The translations under genes were made by a program, and so were the position numbers. DNA of 48,471 bases from Acidimicrobiia bacterium (GTDB lineage Bacteria; Actinomycetota; Acidimicrobiia; Acidimicrobiales; Bin134), in NCBI GenBank assembly GCA_022827405.1, contig JAJDTA010000145.1, positions 1-48,471 on the forward strand. Direction: 5' to 3'. Within the stretch, counting starts at the first letter, position 1. Each line of letters starts with the position of its first letter. The notes beneath the pieces were generated by a model. That model saw only the letters and a program-made list of their open reading frames with translations. It had not been told where the DNA came from and searched no databases. Shown here in pieces: positions 41,294 to 48,471 of the stretch.

Positions 41294-43096
41294 ATGACCG
41301 ACACTCTCTCCTCCGACGCCAAGATGGAATTCGACCCCAACGCCCTCCGAGAGAAGTACCGAAAGGAGCGGGATAAGCGCCTCCGGGCCGACGGCAACGA
41401 CCAGTACATCGCCATGGACGGGGAGTTCTCCCGCTATCTGGACGACCCGGCCCAAACGGGGATCACCCGGGCGGCGCTGACCGACGAGGTGGACGTGGTC
41501 ATCATCGGCACTGGGTTCAGCGGGCTGTTGGCCGGGGCCCGGCTCCGCCAGCTCGGCGTGGAGAGCATCCGGATGATCGAGACCGGGGCCGAGTTCGGCG
41601 GCACCTGGTACTGGAACCAGTACCCCGGCGTGCAGTGCGACATCGAGTCGTACATCTACCTGCCCCTGCTGGAGGAGATGGGCTACATGCCCAAGGAGAA
41701 GTACTCCTACGGCCCCGAGATCCTGGAGCACTGCAAGGCCCTGGGCCGCCACTTCGACCTGTACCGCGACGTGTGCTTCGGCACCCGGGTACACGAGATG
41801 CACTGGGACGACGCCGACCACCGCTGGGTGTTGCACACCAACCACAACGACCGGATGCGGGCCCGGTTCGTGATCATGGCCATCGGACCCCTCAGCCGCC
41901 CCAAGTTGCCGGGCATCGCCGGCATCGAAACCTATGAGGGCCACTCCTTCCACACCAGCCGGTGGGACTACGACTACACCGGCGGCGACACCCACGGGAA
42001 CCTGACCAAGCTGTCCGACAAGGTGGTCGGGGTGATCGGCACCGGGGCCACCGCGGTGCAGTGCATCCCCCATGTGGGCGAGGCCGCCCAGCACCTGTAC
42101 GTGTTCCAGCGGACCCCGTCGTCCATCGACGTGAGGGGCAACCGCCCCACCGATCCGGAGTGGGCCATGTCGCTGGAGCCCGGCTGGCAACAGCACCGCA
42201 TCGAGAACTTCGGCAACATCGTGGCCGGCAGCATGCAAGAGGAGGATCTGGTCAGCGACGGCTGGACCGACATCCTGCGCAACCTCACCGCGCTGGGCGA
42301 GGGCGCTCGCCTGGGCACCCCCGAGGAGATTGCCGAGGCCATGGAAATGGCCGACTTCCAGAAGATGGAGCAGATCCGCAGCCGGGTCGACGAGCTCATC
42401 GAAGACTCGTCCATCGCCGAGGCGCTCAAGCCCTACTACCGGCAGTTCTGCAAGCGGCCGTGCTTCCACGACGACTACCTGCCCACCTTCAATCGCGACA
42501 ACGTCACGCTGGTGGACACCGACGGGCAGGGCGTCGAGCGGATCACGCCCAACGGCGTGGTGGCCGGCGGCCAGGAGTACGAGCTGGACTGCATCATCTT
42601 CGCCACCGGGTTCGAGGTGGGCACCGACTATTCCCACCGGGCCAACTGCGAAATCTACGGCCGGGGCGGCGTGAGCCTCAGCGAGCGGTGGGCCGACGGG
42701 ATGTCCACCTACCACGGGGTGGTCACCCGGGGATACCCCAACCTGTTGCACATGGGCGGCATCCAGTCGGGGGTCTCGCCCAACTTCACCGAGCTCTACA
42801 ACGAGCAGAGCCAGCATGTGGCCTACATAGTCGAGAAGGGCCTGTCGGCGGGGGCCACCGTGGTGGAGCCCACCGAGCAGGCCGAGGCCGACTGGGTGCG
42901 CGTCATCATGGAGTCGGCCTATCGCCGAGCCGGATTTCTGGAGTCCTGTACGCCCGGCTACTACAACAACGAGGGAAGGCCCGACGAGGGCCCCGGCTGG
43001 TTCGGCGGCAACTACGGCGGCGGCGCCCAGGAGTTCTTCAAGCTCCTCAAGGCCTGGCGCGAAGAGGGGTCCCTCGAAGGCCTCGAGCTGAGCTGA
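41294..43096 (+). CDS. Baeyer-Villiger-type flavin monooxygenase
   Basis: A 600-residue FAD/NADPH monooxygenase. The FAD-binding GTGFSG is at 72-77, the NADPH turn (VIGTGATAVQ) near 250, and the BVMO fingerprint YEGHSFHTSRWD at 214-225. The 60-residue N-terminal extension fits the phenylacetone/cyclopentadecanone group. It inserts oxygen next to a ketone to give an ester or lactone. A P450 lies four bases after its stop, suggesting that hydroxylation and ring opening act on one compound. Confidence 0.92.
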   Translation: MTDTLSSDAKMEFDPNALREKYRKERDKRLRADGNDQYIAMDGEFSRYLDDPAQTGITRAALTDEVDVVIIGTGFSGLLAGARLRQLGVESIRMIETGAEFGGTWYWNQYPGVQCDIESYIYLPLLEEMGYMPKEKYSYGPEILEHCKALGRHFDLYRDVCFGTRVHEMHWDDADHRWVLHTNHNDRMRARFVIMAIGPLSRPKLPGIAGIETYEGHSFHTSRWDYDYTGGDTHGNLTKLSDKVVGVIGTGATAVQCIPHVGEAAQHLYVFQRTPSSIDVRGNRPTDPEWAMSLEPGWQQHRIENFGNIVAGSMQEEDLVSDGWTDILRNLTALGEGARLGTPEEIAEAMEMADFQKMEQIRSRVDELIEDSSIAEALKPYYRQFCKRPCFHDDYLPTFNRDNVTLVDTDGQGVERITPNGVVAGGQEYELDCIIFATGFEVGTDYSHRANCEIYGRGGVSLSERWADGMSTYHGVVTRGYPNLLHMGGIQSGVSPNFTELYNEQSQHVAYIVEKGLSAGATVVEPTEQAEADWVRVIMESAYRRAGFLESCTPGYYNNEGRPDEGPGWFGGNYGGGAQEFFKLLKAWREEGSLEGLELS

Positions 43097-43100
43097 AACC

Positions 43101-44276
43101 ATGGCCGTCAAATTCGCTTACCGCGGCGGGGAGAAGTGGGCTGAGCCGTGGGACGACTACCGAGCCCTGCGAGATGAGGACCCCGTCCACGAGGTGGGCG
43201 ACGGCCAGTTCTGGGTTCTCTCCCGGTTCGACGACGTCTTCGCCGCCGCCCGCGACACCGCCACTTATTCGTCGGCCAACGGCCTGACCACCGTCCCCGA
43301 CGACATGGCCAGCTTCGACGAGAAAGCCCGGCCCATCGTGATGATGGACCCACCCGAGCACACTGCCATGCGCCGGCTGGTGAGCCGGCCCATGACCCCC
43401 CGCCAGGTGGCCCCGGTGGAGGACCTGGTTCGGGAGTTCATCACCCAAAAGCTCGATGCGGTGGCCGAGGCTGGCGACGTCGACATCGTCCAAGCCTTGT
43501 TCAAGCCTCTGCCCAGCTACCTCGTCGCCTACTACCTGGGCGTCCCCCCCGAAGACCGGGTGCTGTTCGACCGCTGGACCGAGCGCATCGTGCAGGCCAC
43601 CGCCGAGTCCACCGCGGCCTATGGCCAGGACCAGAGTGCGTTTCTCGAGCTGTTCGAGTACGCCACCGGGCTGATCGAGCGCCGCAAGACCGATCCCGGC
43701 GACGACCTGGTGACCGACCTGGTTGAACAAGGCGAGGATGTGGCCTCGGCCATGTGGATCGTGGGGTTCATATTCACCATGATCACCGGCGGCAACGACA
43801 CCGTCACCGGCATGCTCAGCGCTTCAACAGTGCTGCTCGACCGCCATCGGGATCAGCGTCAGGTGCTGATCGACGATCCCTCGGCGATCCCCAATGCGGT
43901 GGAGGAGCTGCTGCGGCTGACTTCGCCGGTGCAGAACCTGGCCCGCACATTGACCCGGGATGTGACCCTGCACGGCGTCACCATCCCCGAGGGCAAGAAA
44001 GCGCTGCTGCTGTACGGATCGGCCAACCGGGACGAGCGGGAGTTTGGGCCCACTGCCGGAGAACTCGATGTGAAGCGAAAGATCGACAAGATCGTCGCCC
44101 TCGGCTACGGCGCCCACCACTGCCTAGGCGCCTCGGTGGCCCGTCTCCAGTGCCGAGTCGCCCTCGAGGAGCTGCTGCGGCGGTTCCCGGACCACTCGGT
44201 TGACGAGAATGCCGCCCGCTTCGCCGGCGGCTCGTCGACCCGCACCTACCAGAACCTGCCCTTCTCCGCGAACTGA
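43101..44276 (+). CDS. Cytochrome P450
   Basis: A 391-residue soluble P450. The heme loop is LGYGAHHCLG with Cys341. The I-helix reads TGGNDTVTG, with Asn in place of the usual Glu or Asp before Asp-Thr, and the K-helix has EELLR. It starts four bases after the BVMO stop, so the two are co-translated. The first P450 in this window (11664-12926) is clearly a different subfamily. No ferredoxin gene is near. Confidence 0.92.
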   Translation: MAVKFAYRGGEKWAEPWDDYRALRDEDPVHEVGDGQFWVLSRFDDVFAAARDTATYSSANGLTTVPDDMASFDEKARPIVMMDPPEHTAMRRLVSRPMTPRQVAPVEDLVREFITQKLDAVAEAGDVDIVQALFKPLPSYLVAYYLGVPPEDRVLFDRWTERIVQATAESTAAYGQDQSAFLELFEYATGLIERRKTDPGDDLVTDLVEQGEDVASAMWIVGFIFTMITGGNDTVTGMLSASTVLLDRHRDQRQVLIDDPSAIPNAVEELLRLTSPVQNLARTLTRDVTLHGVTIPEGKKALLLYGSANRDEREFGPTAGELDVKRKIDKIVALGYGAHHCLGASVARLQCRVALEELLRRFPDHSVDENAARFAGGSSTRTYQNLPFSAN

Positions 44277-44282
44277 GCCAGG

Positions 44283-44627
44283 CTAGAGCGCGCCGATGCG
44301 CTCCAACAGAGCATCGGGAGCACCCACATACTGGGCAATCTCATTTGCCGGTACTATCTCGCTCCACTGTCCGTCGTCGCCGCGCAAGATGGCGGGCAGA
44401 CCAGTGGTGGCTGCCAGTTGCTCGGCGGTGGCCTCGTCGCGATGCAAGAGCTCCAGCTCGACATCCGACGCCATACAGGCCTGTTTCCAGCTCCGCGACC
44501 CCATCGGATTCCACCCGTGGGTGATGTCGCACAGAGCGCACTTCCCCCGGCCCAGTAGCTTGTCGGCCACGTACCGCAGCTCGCCGCCAAGCCCCCCGTC
44601 AGCGTCGTAAATGCCTACGAATGACAC
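44283..44627 (-). CDS. Conserved protein with CxxC, unknown function
   Basis: A 114-residue protein with FVGIYDADGGLGGELRYVADKLL and GKCALCDITHGW. The CxxC with a following His suggests a thiol-redox or metal-binding role. TAGGAT five bases before GTG 44627 selects that start; a TTG at 44633 is two codons upstream. It converges on the P450. Confidence 0.65.
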   Translation of the reverse strand: MSFVGIYDADGGLGGELRYVADKLLGRGKCALCDITHGWNPMGSRSWKQACMASDVELELLHRDEATAEQLAATTGLPAILRGDDGQWSEIVPANEIAQYVGAPDALLERIGAL

Positions 44628-44632
44628 GCTCA

Positions 44633-44638
44633 ATCCTA
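44633..44638 (-). promoter_or_regulatory. Leaderless -10 box of CxxC protein
   Basis: TAGGAT on the minus strand, five bases before GTG 44627. It overlaps the TTG at 44633. Confidence 0.4.
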
Positions 44639-44654
44639 GCGGCGAAATCCCCGT

Positions 44655-45074
44655 TTACTCCGGCTGACAGGCCCATTGGGACCAAGGGGGGTGGCCGCTG
44701 GAATCCTCGTAGTAGCGGACGAACTTGGCGGCTTGCAGATTGGTGGCCGGGTCGGTGAGGTCGACGGGCTGATCGTCGTGGGACAGGATCGCCCACTCTG
44801 GCTGGCCCCATCCGAACAGCCAGCCTTCGTTGATCTGCATGAGACCCAGGGAATAATCGCCCCATTCCTCCAGGTAGCGGGTGTTGGGGTTGCCGAGCGA
44901 CTCACAGGCCATCACCGAGAGCACGTCGTCTACCTCGTCGGCCGGGAATATATCCTCAACCAGAGGGCGCCACTGCTCCACGTCGTATTGGTCGTAGCTG
45001 TCGATCTGGCTTCCCGTGCCAACGAGGGCCAGGCCAGACAGGGCGATAAAGCTGAGCAAGCGGATGAAGCGCAT
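44655..45074 (-). CDS. Secreted lysozyme/transglycosylase-like protein
   Basis: A 139-residue protein. A short signal segment (IRLLSFIALSGLALVGTGS) is followed by a transglycosylase-SLT-like core: VMACESLGNPNTRYLEEWGDYSLGLMQINEGW, with the catalytic Glu in ACESLG. It would cleave peptidoglycan outside the membrane. A longer open frame begins at 45152, but its extra 26 residues precede the signal peptide, so ATG 45074 was chosen. Confidence 0.75.
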   Translation of the reverse strand: MRFIRLLSFIALSGLALVGTGSQIDSYDQYDVEQWRPLVEDIFPADEVDDVLSVMACESLGNPNTRYLEEWGDYSLGLMQINEGWLFGWGQPEWAILSHDDQPVDLTDPATNLQAAKFVRYYEDSSGHPPWSQWACQPE

Positions 45075-45165
45075 AAAAGGGTGTGGGGGACTTCTGCGAA
45101 AGCGGGCAGAAACTAGAGGATTGAAATTACAAGCAGATTCTTGGCATGACAAGCATACCCAATGC

Positions 45166-46050
45166 CTACTTGGCCCCTGTGCCCATCCCTGCGGCGGTGC
45201 CGCCGGATCCCTTCACGGTGCGGCTGAGCAAGATAGCGGCGATCACCAAGGCGATGCCAAACAATTCCCGCCCGCTGGGCACCTGGATGAGCACAGCCAG
45301 ACCCACCAGAACAGCGGTCGCGGGGAGCAGCGCCTGAAGCAGGGCGAAGCGGTGCTGGGTGATGTGCTTCATGACCAACTGGTCGATCCAGTAGGGGATG
45401 ACGTTGGACAACAGCCCGGTGGCCAGGGCCAACAGCAGCACCAGCGGCGAGCCCAGAGCCGATCCCACCTCGGTGGCGCCGAAGCCGCTGATGGCCGCCG
45501 CTCCGGCCAGCATCCCCAGGCCCAGTCCGTCCACCGCGGCCGGGCCCCGCGCCACTCGGTGCCCGAGCACGATGTAGCCGGCCCAGAACATCCCGGCCAA
45601 CAAGGCAAACCCCACCCCCCGCATGGTGCCGTCGGCCTCCACCCCGGCCAGCACCACGACGCCGCCCGCAGCCAGCAACAGCGCCGCGCCAGAGCGCATG
45701 GTGCGGGTTCCCACGGCGGCCACCAGGATCGGGCCGGTGAACTCGATGGCCACCGCGTTGCCCAACGGCAGTTCGTCGATGGCCAGATAGATCGACAGGT
45801 TCATGGCGGCCAGCGCCACTCCAAAGGCCGACGCCCACGCCAGGTCGCTGGCCTTCCAACGCCGTTGCCAGGAGCGCCGCAGCACGATGATCATCACCGC
45901 TGCGCCCAACACCCGCACCAGCGCCACCCCTGCGGGGGCCATCTCGTCGAACAGGTGAACCGCCACCGCCGCGCCCAGATACTGCGACACCGCCCCCACC
46001 ATGAACAGCGGTTCGGGGGCAACCGACTCCGATCGGGGCACTCGGACCAC
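45166..46050 (-). CDS. EamA/DMT-family transporter
   Basis: A 294-residue membrane protein with ten hydrophobic segments arranged as two EamA repeats. It has LDEMAPAGVALVRVLGAA near the start and a second repeat beginning around GVGFALLAGMFWAGYI. The RhtA-like threonine/homoserine exporter group fits best. GTG 46050 and ATG 46002 are both possible. A TAAAAC hexamer six bases before the GTG is a weak promoter candidate. Confidence 0.85.
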   Translation of the reverse strand: MVRVPRSESVAPEPLFMVGAVSQYLGAAVAVHLFDEMAPAGVALVRVLGAAVMIIVLRRSWQRRWKASDLAWASAFGVALAAMNLSIYLAIDELPLGNAVAIEFTGPILVAAVGTRTMRSGAALLLAAGGVVVLAGVEADGTMRGVGFALLAGMFWAGYIVLGHRVARGPAAVDGLGLGMLAGAAAISGFGATEVGSALGSPLVLLLALATGLLSNVIPYWIDQLVMKHITQHRFALLQALLPATAVLVGLAVLIQVPSGRELFGIALVIAAILLSRTVKGSGGTAAGMGTGAK

Positions 46051-46125
46051 AACAACGTTTTACTTGGCTGGCGCCGTGGAGTCGGTTCAAGCTGCCCGCT
46101 ACTTCCGCCCTATCCGCAGAATTCC

Positions 46126-46131
46126 TAGAGT
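46126..46131 (+). promoter_or_regulatory. Leaderless -10 box of PPOX gene
   Basis: TAGAGT ends six bases before ATG 46138. Confidence 0.5.
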
Positions 46132-46137
46132 GCAGAG

Positions 46138-46542
46138 ATGGAAAAGGGCGAGATGCGGCGGCGGGTGGGAGAGGCCCGATCGGCCGTGTTGAGCACCGTC
46201 ACCGCCGACAGCCGCCCCCACGCCGTGCCGTGTTGCTTCTTCCTCAAGGGCGATGTTGTGTATTCGGCGGTTGATGCCAAGCCCAAGTCCACCCTGGCGC
46301 TGCGCCGCCTCGACAACCTGGCCGCCAACCCCACGGCCTGCTTGTTGGTCGACTGCTACGACGACGACTGGTCGAAGCTGTGGTGGATCCGAGTGGACGG
46401 CACCGCCCGAGTGCTCGTCGACGGCGACGAGCGCGACCACGCCCTCGACCTGCTGGCTGCCAAATACCCCCAATACCAAGCCACCCGGCCCCCCGGGCCG
46501 GTTATCGCCATGGACATCACTGCTTGGCGTTCCTGGCCATAA
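46138..46542 (+). CDS. PPOX-class F420-dependent oxidoreductase
   Basis: A 134-residue split-barrel protein of the TIGR03668 type: VLSTVTADSRPHAVPCCFFLKGDVVYSAVDAKPKS and a centre KLWWIRVDGTARVLVDGDE. Actinobacterial members bind F420. It has its own leaderless promoter opposite the EamA gene and converges on an FAD dehydrogenase. The substrate is unknown. Confidence 0.84.
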   Translation: MEKGEMRRRVGEARSAVLSTVTADSRPHAVPCCFFLKGDVVYSAVDAKPKSTLALRRLDNLAANPTACLLVDCYDDDWSKLWWIRVDGTARVLVDGDERDHALDLLAAKYPQYQATRPPGPVIAMDITAWRSWP

Positions 46543-46558
46543 GCCACGTTGGCCGGGC

Positions 46559-47995
46559 TTATTGAGGTATTTCGGCGGCGGCGTTGCGGCCGGCGACCCG
46601 GCCGAAGGCCAGGGCGTCGCCGATGTGGAAGCCGCCGTCTTTGCATCGGCTGTAGGTGGAGCTGACGGTGCCGGCGGCGTAGAGGCGGCTGATGGTCTCG
46701 CCGAAGGGGTCGAGTACCTGGGCTTTCTCGTTGCGGCGGGGACCGCCGTTGGTCCAGCCCAAAAGCGGGGCAGAGGTGAACCCGTAGTAGGGGGGTGTGG
46801 CCAGCGGGGCCAGGGTGGCCGCGGGGCGTCCCAGGGGGTCGTGTCCGTCGGCGCAGGCCTCGTTCCATGAGGCCACCGCCGCCTCCAAACCGTCGGGGTC
46901 GATGCCCAGACTCTCGGCCAGCTCGGCGGGGGTGTCGGCCCGTTGGATCCACCCCTTCTCGATCTCGGCCGAGTTGTCGGCGCTCCACTCGTAGCCCTCC
47001 ATGAGCAGATTCCAGCCCACCGGCAAGATCTCCCGAGGCGGGGAGATGGGCCCGGCCTGACGGGTGGTCTCGTCGAAGATCACGTGCAGCGGCCGGCGCT
47101 GGAACAGCTCGTAGTCGCCGTCGATGAGGGCGTGACCATGGCCCTGGGGCGGCATCTCGTTGTGGTTCCGGCGGCCGTCGTTGCCCACGCAGATGAACCC
47201 CATGGAGTAGATGAACATCACGTACATCCCCGCCTCGAAGCCGTCGGCGGCGAAACCAAGGGCGGCCATCATGTTGTCCATGTGCCACAGATCGGCCCCC
47301 ACCTTCTGGGCCATCTTGATGCCGTCGCCGGTGCCCGCCGGCGAGCCCCACACCGGGGAGCCGGGAAGCTGCAAGTAGTCGCGCACCATGTCGGGGTTGT
47401 TCTCGAAGCCACCAGTGGCCAGCACCACCCCCCGGCGGGCGCCCACCCTCAGCGGCTGACCGCCCGAAGTGGCCGCCACGCCAACCACCGCGCCGTCATC
47501 ATCAGTCACCAGCTCGTCAGCCGGGGTATCCAACAACACCTCCACACCCTTGTCCCGCACCGCAGCAGAAAGGGCCTTCCACAGCAACTGCTGCCCCATC
47601 TCGCCGTTGACTCCCAAATAGCCACCATAAAACTCGGCCCCAGGCATCTCGGGATACTCCGGCTTGTAGTCGGCATGAACCCCCGGCGTCACGCCCAGCC
47701 CCTCCAACCACTCAGTGTTCTTGTAAGTCTCGTCAGCCCAAACCGCAATGATCTCCTCAGGCAGCGTGTAAGGCCCGCACAACGACCGCAAATACGTGGC
47801 CATCCCGTCGCGGTCCAAGCTGTTGTACCAGATCCCCCCCGAAATCCGGGTATTGCCCCCCTCACGCCCCTCAGGCATCTTCTCCAGCAGAATTACTGAC
47901 GCCCCCTCATCAGCCGCCGCAATGGCCGCCGCACACCCCGCCGCGCCCATCCCCAAAACAACCACATCAGCTTCTCTGTCCCATCCATTGCTCAT
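46559..47995 (-). CDS. FAD-binding dehydrogenase, fumarate reductase/ketosteroid type
   Basis: A 478-residue flavoprotein. DVVVLGMGAAGCAAAIAA binds FAD, GGNTRISGGIWYN is the substrate-channel region, and VLATGGFENNPDMV is typical. It resembles the 3-ketosteroid delta1-dehydrogenase/urocanate-reductase branch. TACATT seven bases before ATG 47995 supports the start. The upstream gene is an amidohydrolase. Confidence 0.87.
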   Translation of the reverse strand: MSNGWDREADVVVLGMGAAGCAAAIAAADEGASVILLEKMPEGREGGNTRISGGIWYNSLDRDGMATYLRSLCGPYTLPEEIIAVWADETYKNTEWLEGLGVTPGVHADYKPEYPEMPGAEFYGGYLGVNGEMGQQLLWKALSAAVRDKGVEVLLDTPADELVTDDDGAVVGVAATSGGQPLRVGARRGVVLATGGFENNPDMVRDYLQLPGSPVWGSPAGTGDGIKMAQKVGADLWHMDNMMAALGFAADGFEAGMYVMFIYSMGFICVGNDGRRNHNEMPPQGHGHALIDGDYELFQRRPLHVIFDETTRQAGPISPPREILPVGWNLLMEGYEWSADNSAEIEKGWIQRADTPAELAESLGIDPDGLEAAVASWNEACADGHDPLGRPAATLAPLATPPYYGFTSAPLLGWTNGGPRRNEKAQVLDPFGETISRLYAAGTVSSTYSRCKDGGFHIGDALAFGRVAGRNAAAEIPQ

Positions 47996-48002
47996 GGCCG
48001 GG

Positions 48003-48008
48003 AATGTA
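48003..48008 (-). promoter_or_regulatory. Leaderless -10 box of FAD dehydrogenase
   Basis: TACATT on the minus strand, seven bases before ATG 47995. Confidence 0.45.
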
Positions 48009-48021
48009 GTGGGTGGACTGC

Positions 48022-48471
48022 TTAGGCAGGCACTTCCACTCGGTACAGTTTTTCGGCGTTGCCCCAGAGGAGCTGGTGGCGCTCTTCGGGGGAGAAGTGG
48101 CCGAGGCTGGCGGCGATCTTCTCCTCCACGTTGTCGTAGAGACAGGTGGGGTGGGGGAAGTCGGTCTCAAACAGCACGTTGTCGAGCGGAATCCGGCCGC
48201 CTAACAAGTCCTGGGGGGCGGACTCTTCGAACCAGAACGTGGTGTACACCTGGCCGGTGAAGTACTCGCTGGGCAGCTGGTCGAACTCGGGCCGGTCATT
48301 CATGCCGCCGCCTTCTACAAACTGGTTGTCCACCGCTTCGAGCATGAAGGGCAGCCACCCGATGCCCGATTCCACCGACACCACCTTCAGCTTGGGGTAG
48401 CGGGGGAGCACACCCGACAGCAGCAGGTCGCACACCTGGATGCCGTTCTTGGTGAACAGGTCCACCGATTG
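48022..48471 (-). CDS. Amidohydrolase-2 family hydrolase (3' part only)
   Basis: The last 149 codons of an ACMSD-like hydrolase that continues beyond the window. The frame stays open to base 48471. VVSVESGIGWLPFMLEAVD and NVLFETDFPHPTCLY match the C-terminal half of the two full-length copies at 16083-17303 and 34776-35852, including the late Asp ligand. It lies 26 bases upstream of the FAD dehydrogenase on the same strand. Confidence 0.82.
   Translation of the reverse strand, partial: QSVDLFTKNGIQVCDLLLSGVLPRYPKLKVVSVESGIGWLPFMLEAVDNQFVEGGGMNDRPEFDQLPSEYFTGQVYTTFWFEESAPQDLLGGRIPLDNVLFETDFPHPTCLYDNVEEKIAASLGHFSPEERHQLLWGNAEKLYRVEVPA

Noticed and set aside
41279-43111. A 610-codon minus-strand open frame opposite the BVMO gene
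   Set aside because: It is a shadow of the BVMO gene, with low-complexity composition and no recognisable motif.
1-48471. tRNA, rRNA, CRISPR or insertion sequences
   Set aside because: No tRNA-like cloverleaf, repeat-spacer array, transposase or terminal inverted repeats were seen by eye. A dedicated RNA scan was not possible.

Overview
This high-GC window holds about 50 tightly packed genes. The mix suggests an actinobacterium, probably an Acidimicrobiia-type marine or host-associated lineage: F420/LLM and PPOX enzymes, several amidohydrolase-2 proteins, class III CoA-transferase, crotonases, SDRs, cytochromes P450, a CtpE-like P-type ATPase and many leaderless-type promoters. The taxonomic placement is inference. 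No rRNA, tRNA, CRISPR array or insertion sequence was seen, and no stretch over 300 bases lacks a gene.

Layout. 0.2-3.1 kb: metY and a lipoprotein solute-binding protein. 3.1-11.3 kb: a double-domain CoA-transferase, two tandem HSL-type esterases, a PPOX protein, a dienoyl-CoA isomerase-like crotonase, an amidohydrolase, a second crotonase and a nitroreductase. 11.35-19.6 kb: a SelW-like protein, P450, thiolase, D-aminoacylase-like amidohydrolase, amidohydrolase, aldehyde dehydrogenase and an APH-fold kinase. 19.7-20.4 kb: a HigBA-like toxin-antitoxin pair. 20.5-33.1 kb: SDRs, a peroxiredoxin, quinone reductase, an LLM enzyme, crotonase, P-type ATPase, an SDR-Nudix-lipoprotein operon and a phytanoyl-CoA-dioxygenase-like protein. 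33.1-37.7 kb: the UGSC cluster with divergent LLM and metallo-hydrolase genes. 37.7-48.5 kb: a truncated TauD remnant, CMD protein, membrane protein, cupins, SnoaL-like protein, Baeyer-Villiger monooxygenase, P450, EamA exporter, PPOX protein, FAD dehydrogenase and the end of another amidohydrolase.

The main discovery is three selenoprotein genes that a standard gene caller would split or truncate. They are a SelW/Rdx-like protein with two in-frame UGA codons in a UxxU motif (11353-11625), a peroxiredoxin with UGA at the peroxidatic cysteine (21418-21888), and a UGSC-motif protein (33163-33711, minus strand). Each has a hairpin with a GU-containing apical loop about 18-22 nt after the UGA, which fits a bacterial SECIS. 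The UGSC gene ends a three-gene operon with an unnamed conserved protein and an amidohydrolase, opposite an F420-type LLM oxidoreductase and a metallo-beta-lactamase-fold hydrolase. This may be a selenium-linked degradative module.

A second theme is expression. About twenty genes have a TANNNT hexamer 5-8 nt before the start codon, the geometry of leaderless transcripts. This fixes many start sites and reveals compact bidirectional promoters. Most of the other genes look like parts of oxidative degradation of acyl, alicyclic or terpenoid-like compounds, with hydroxylation, Baeyer-Villiger insertion, hydrolysis, CoA activation and beta-oxidation steps. The actual substrates cannot be read from the sequence.
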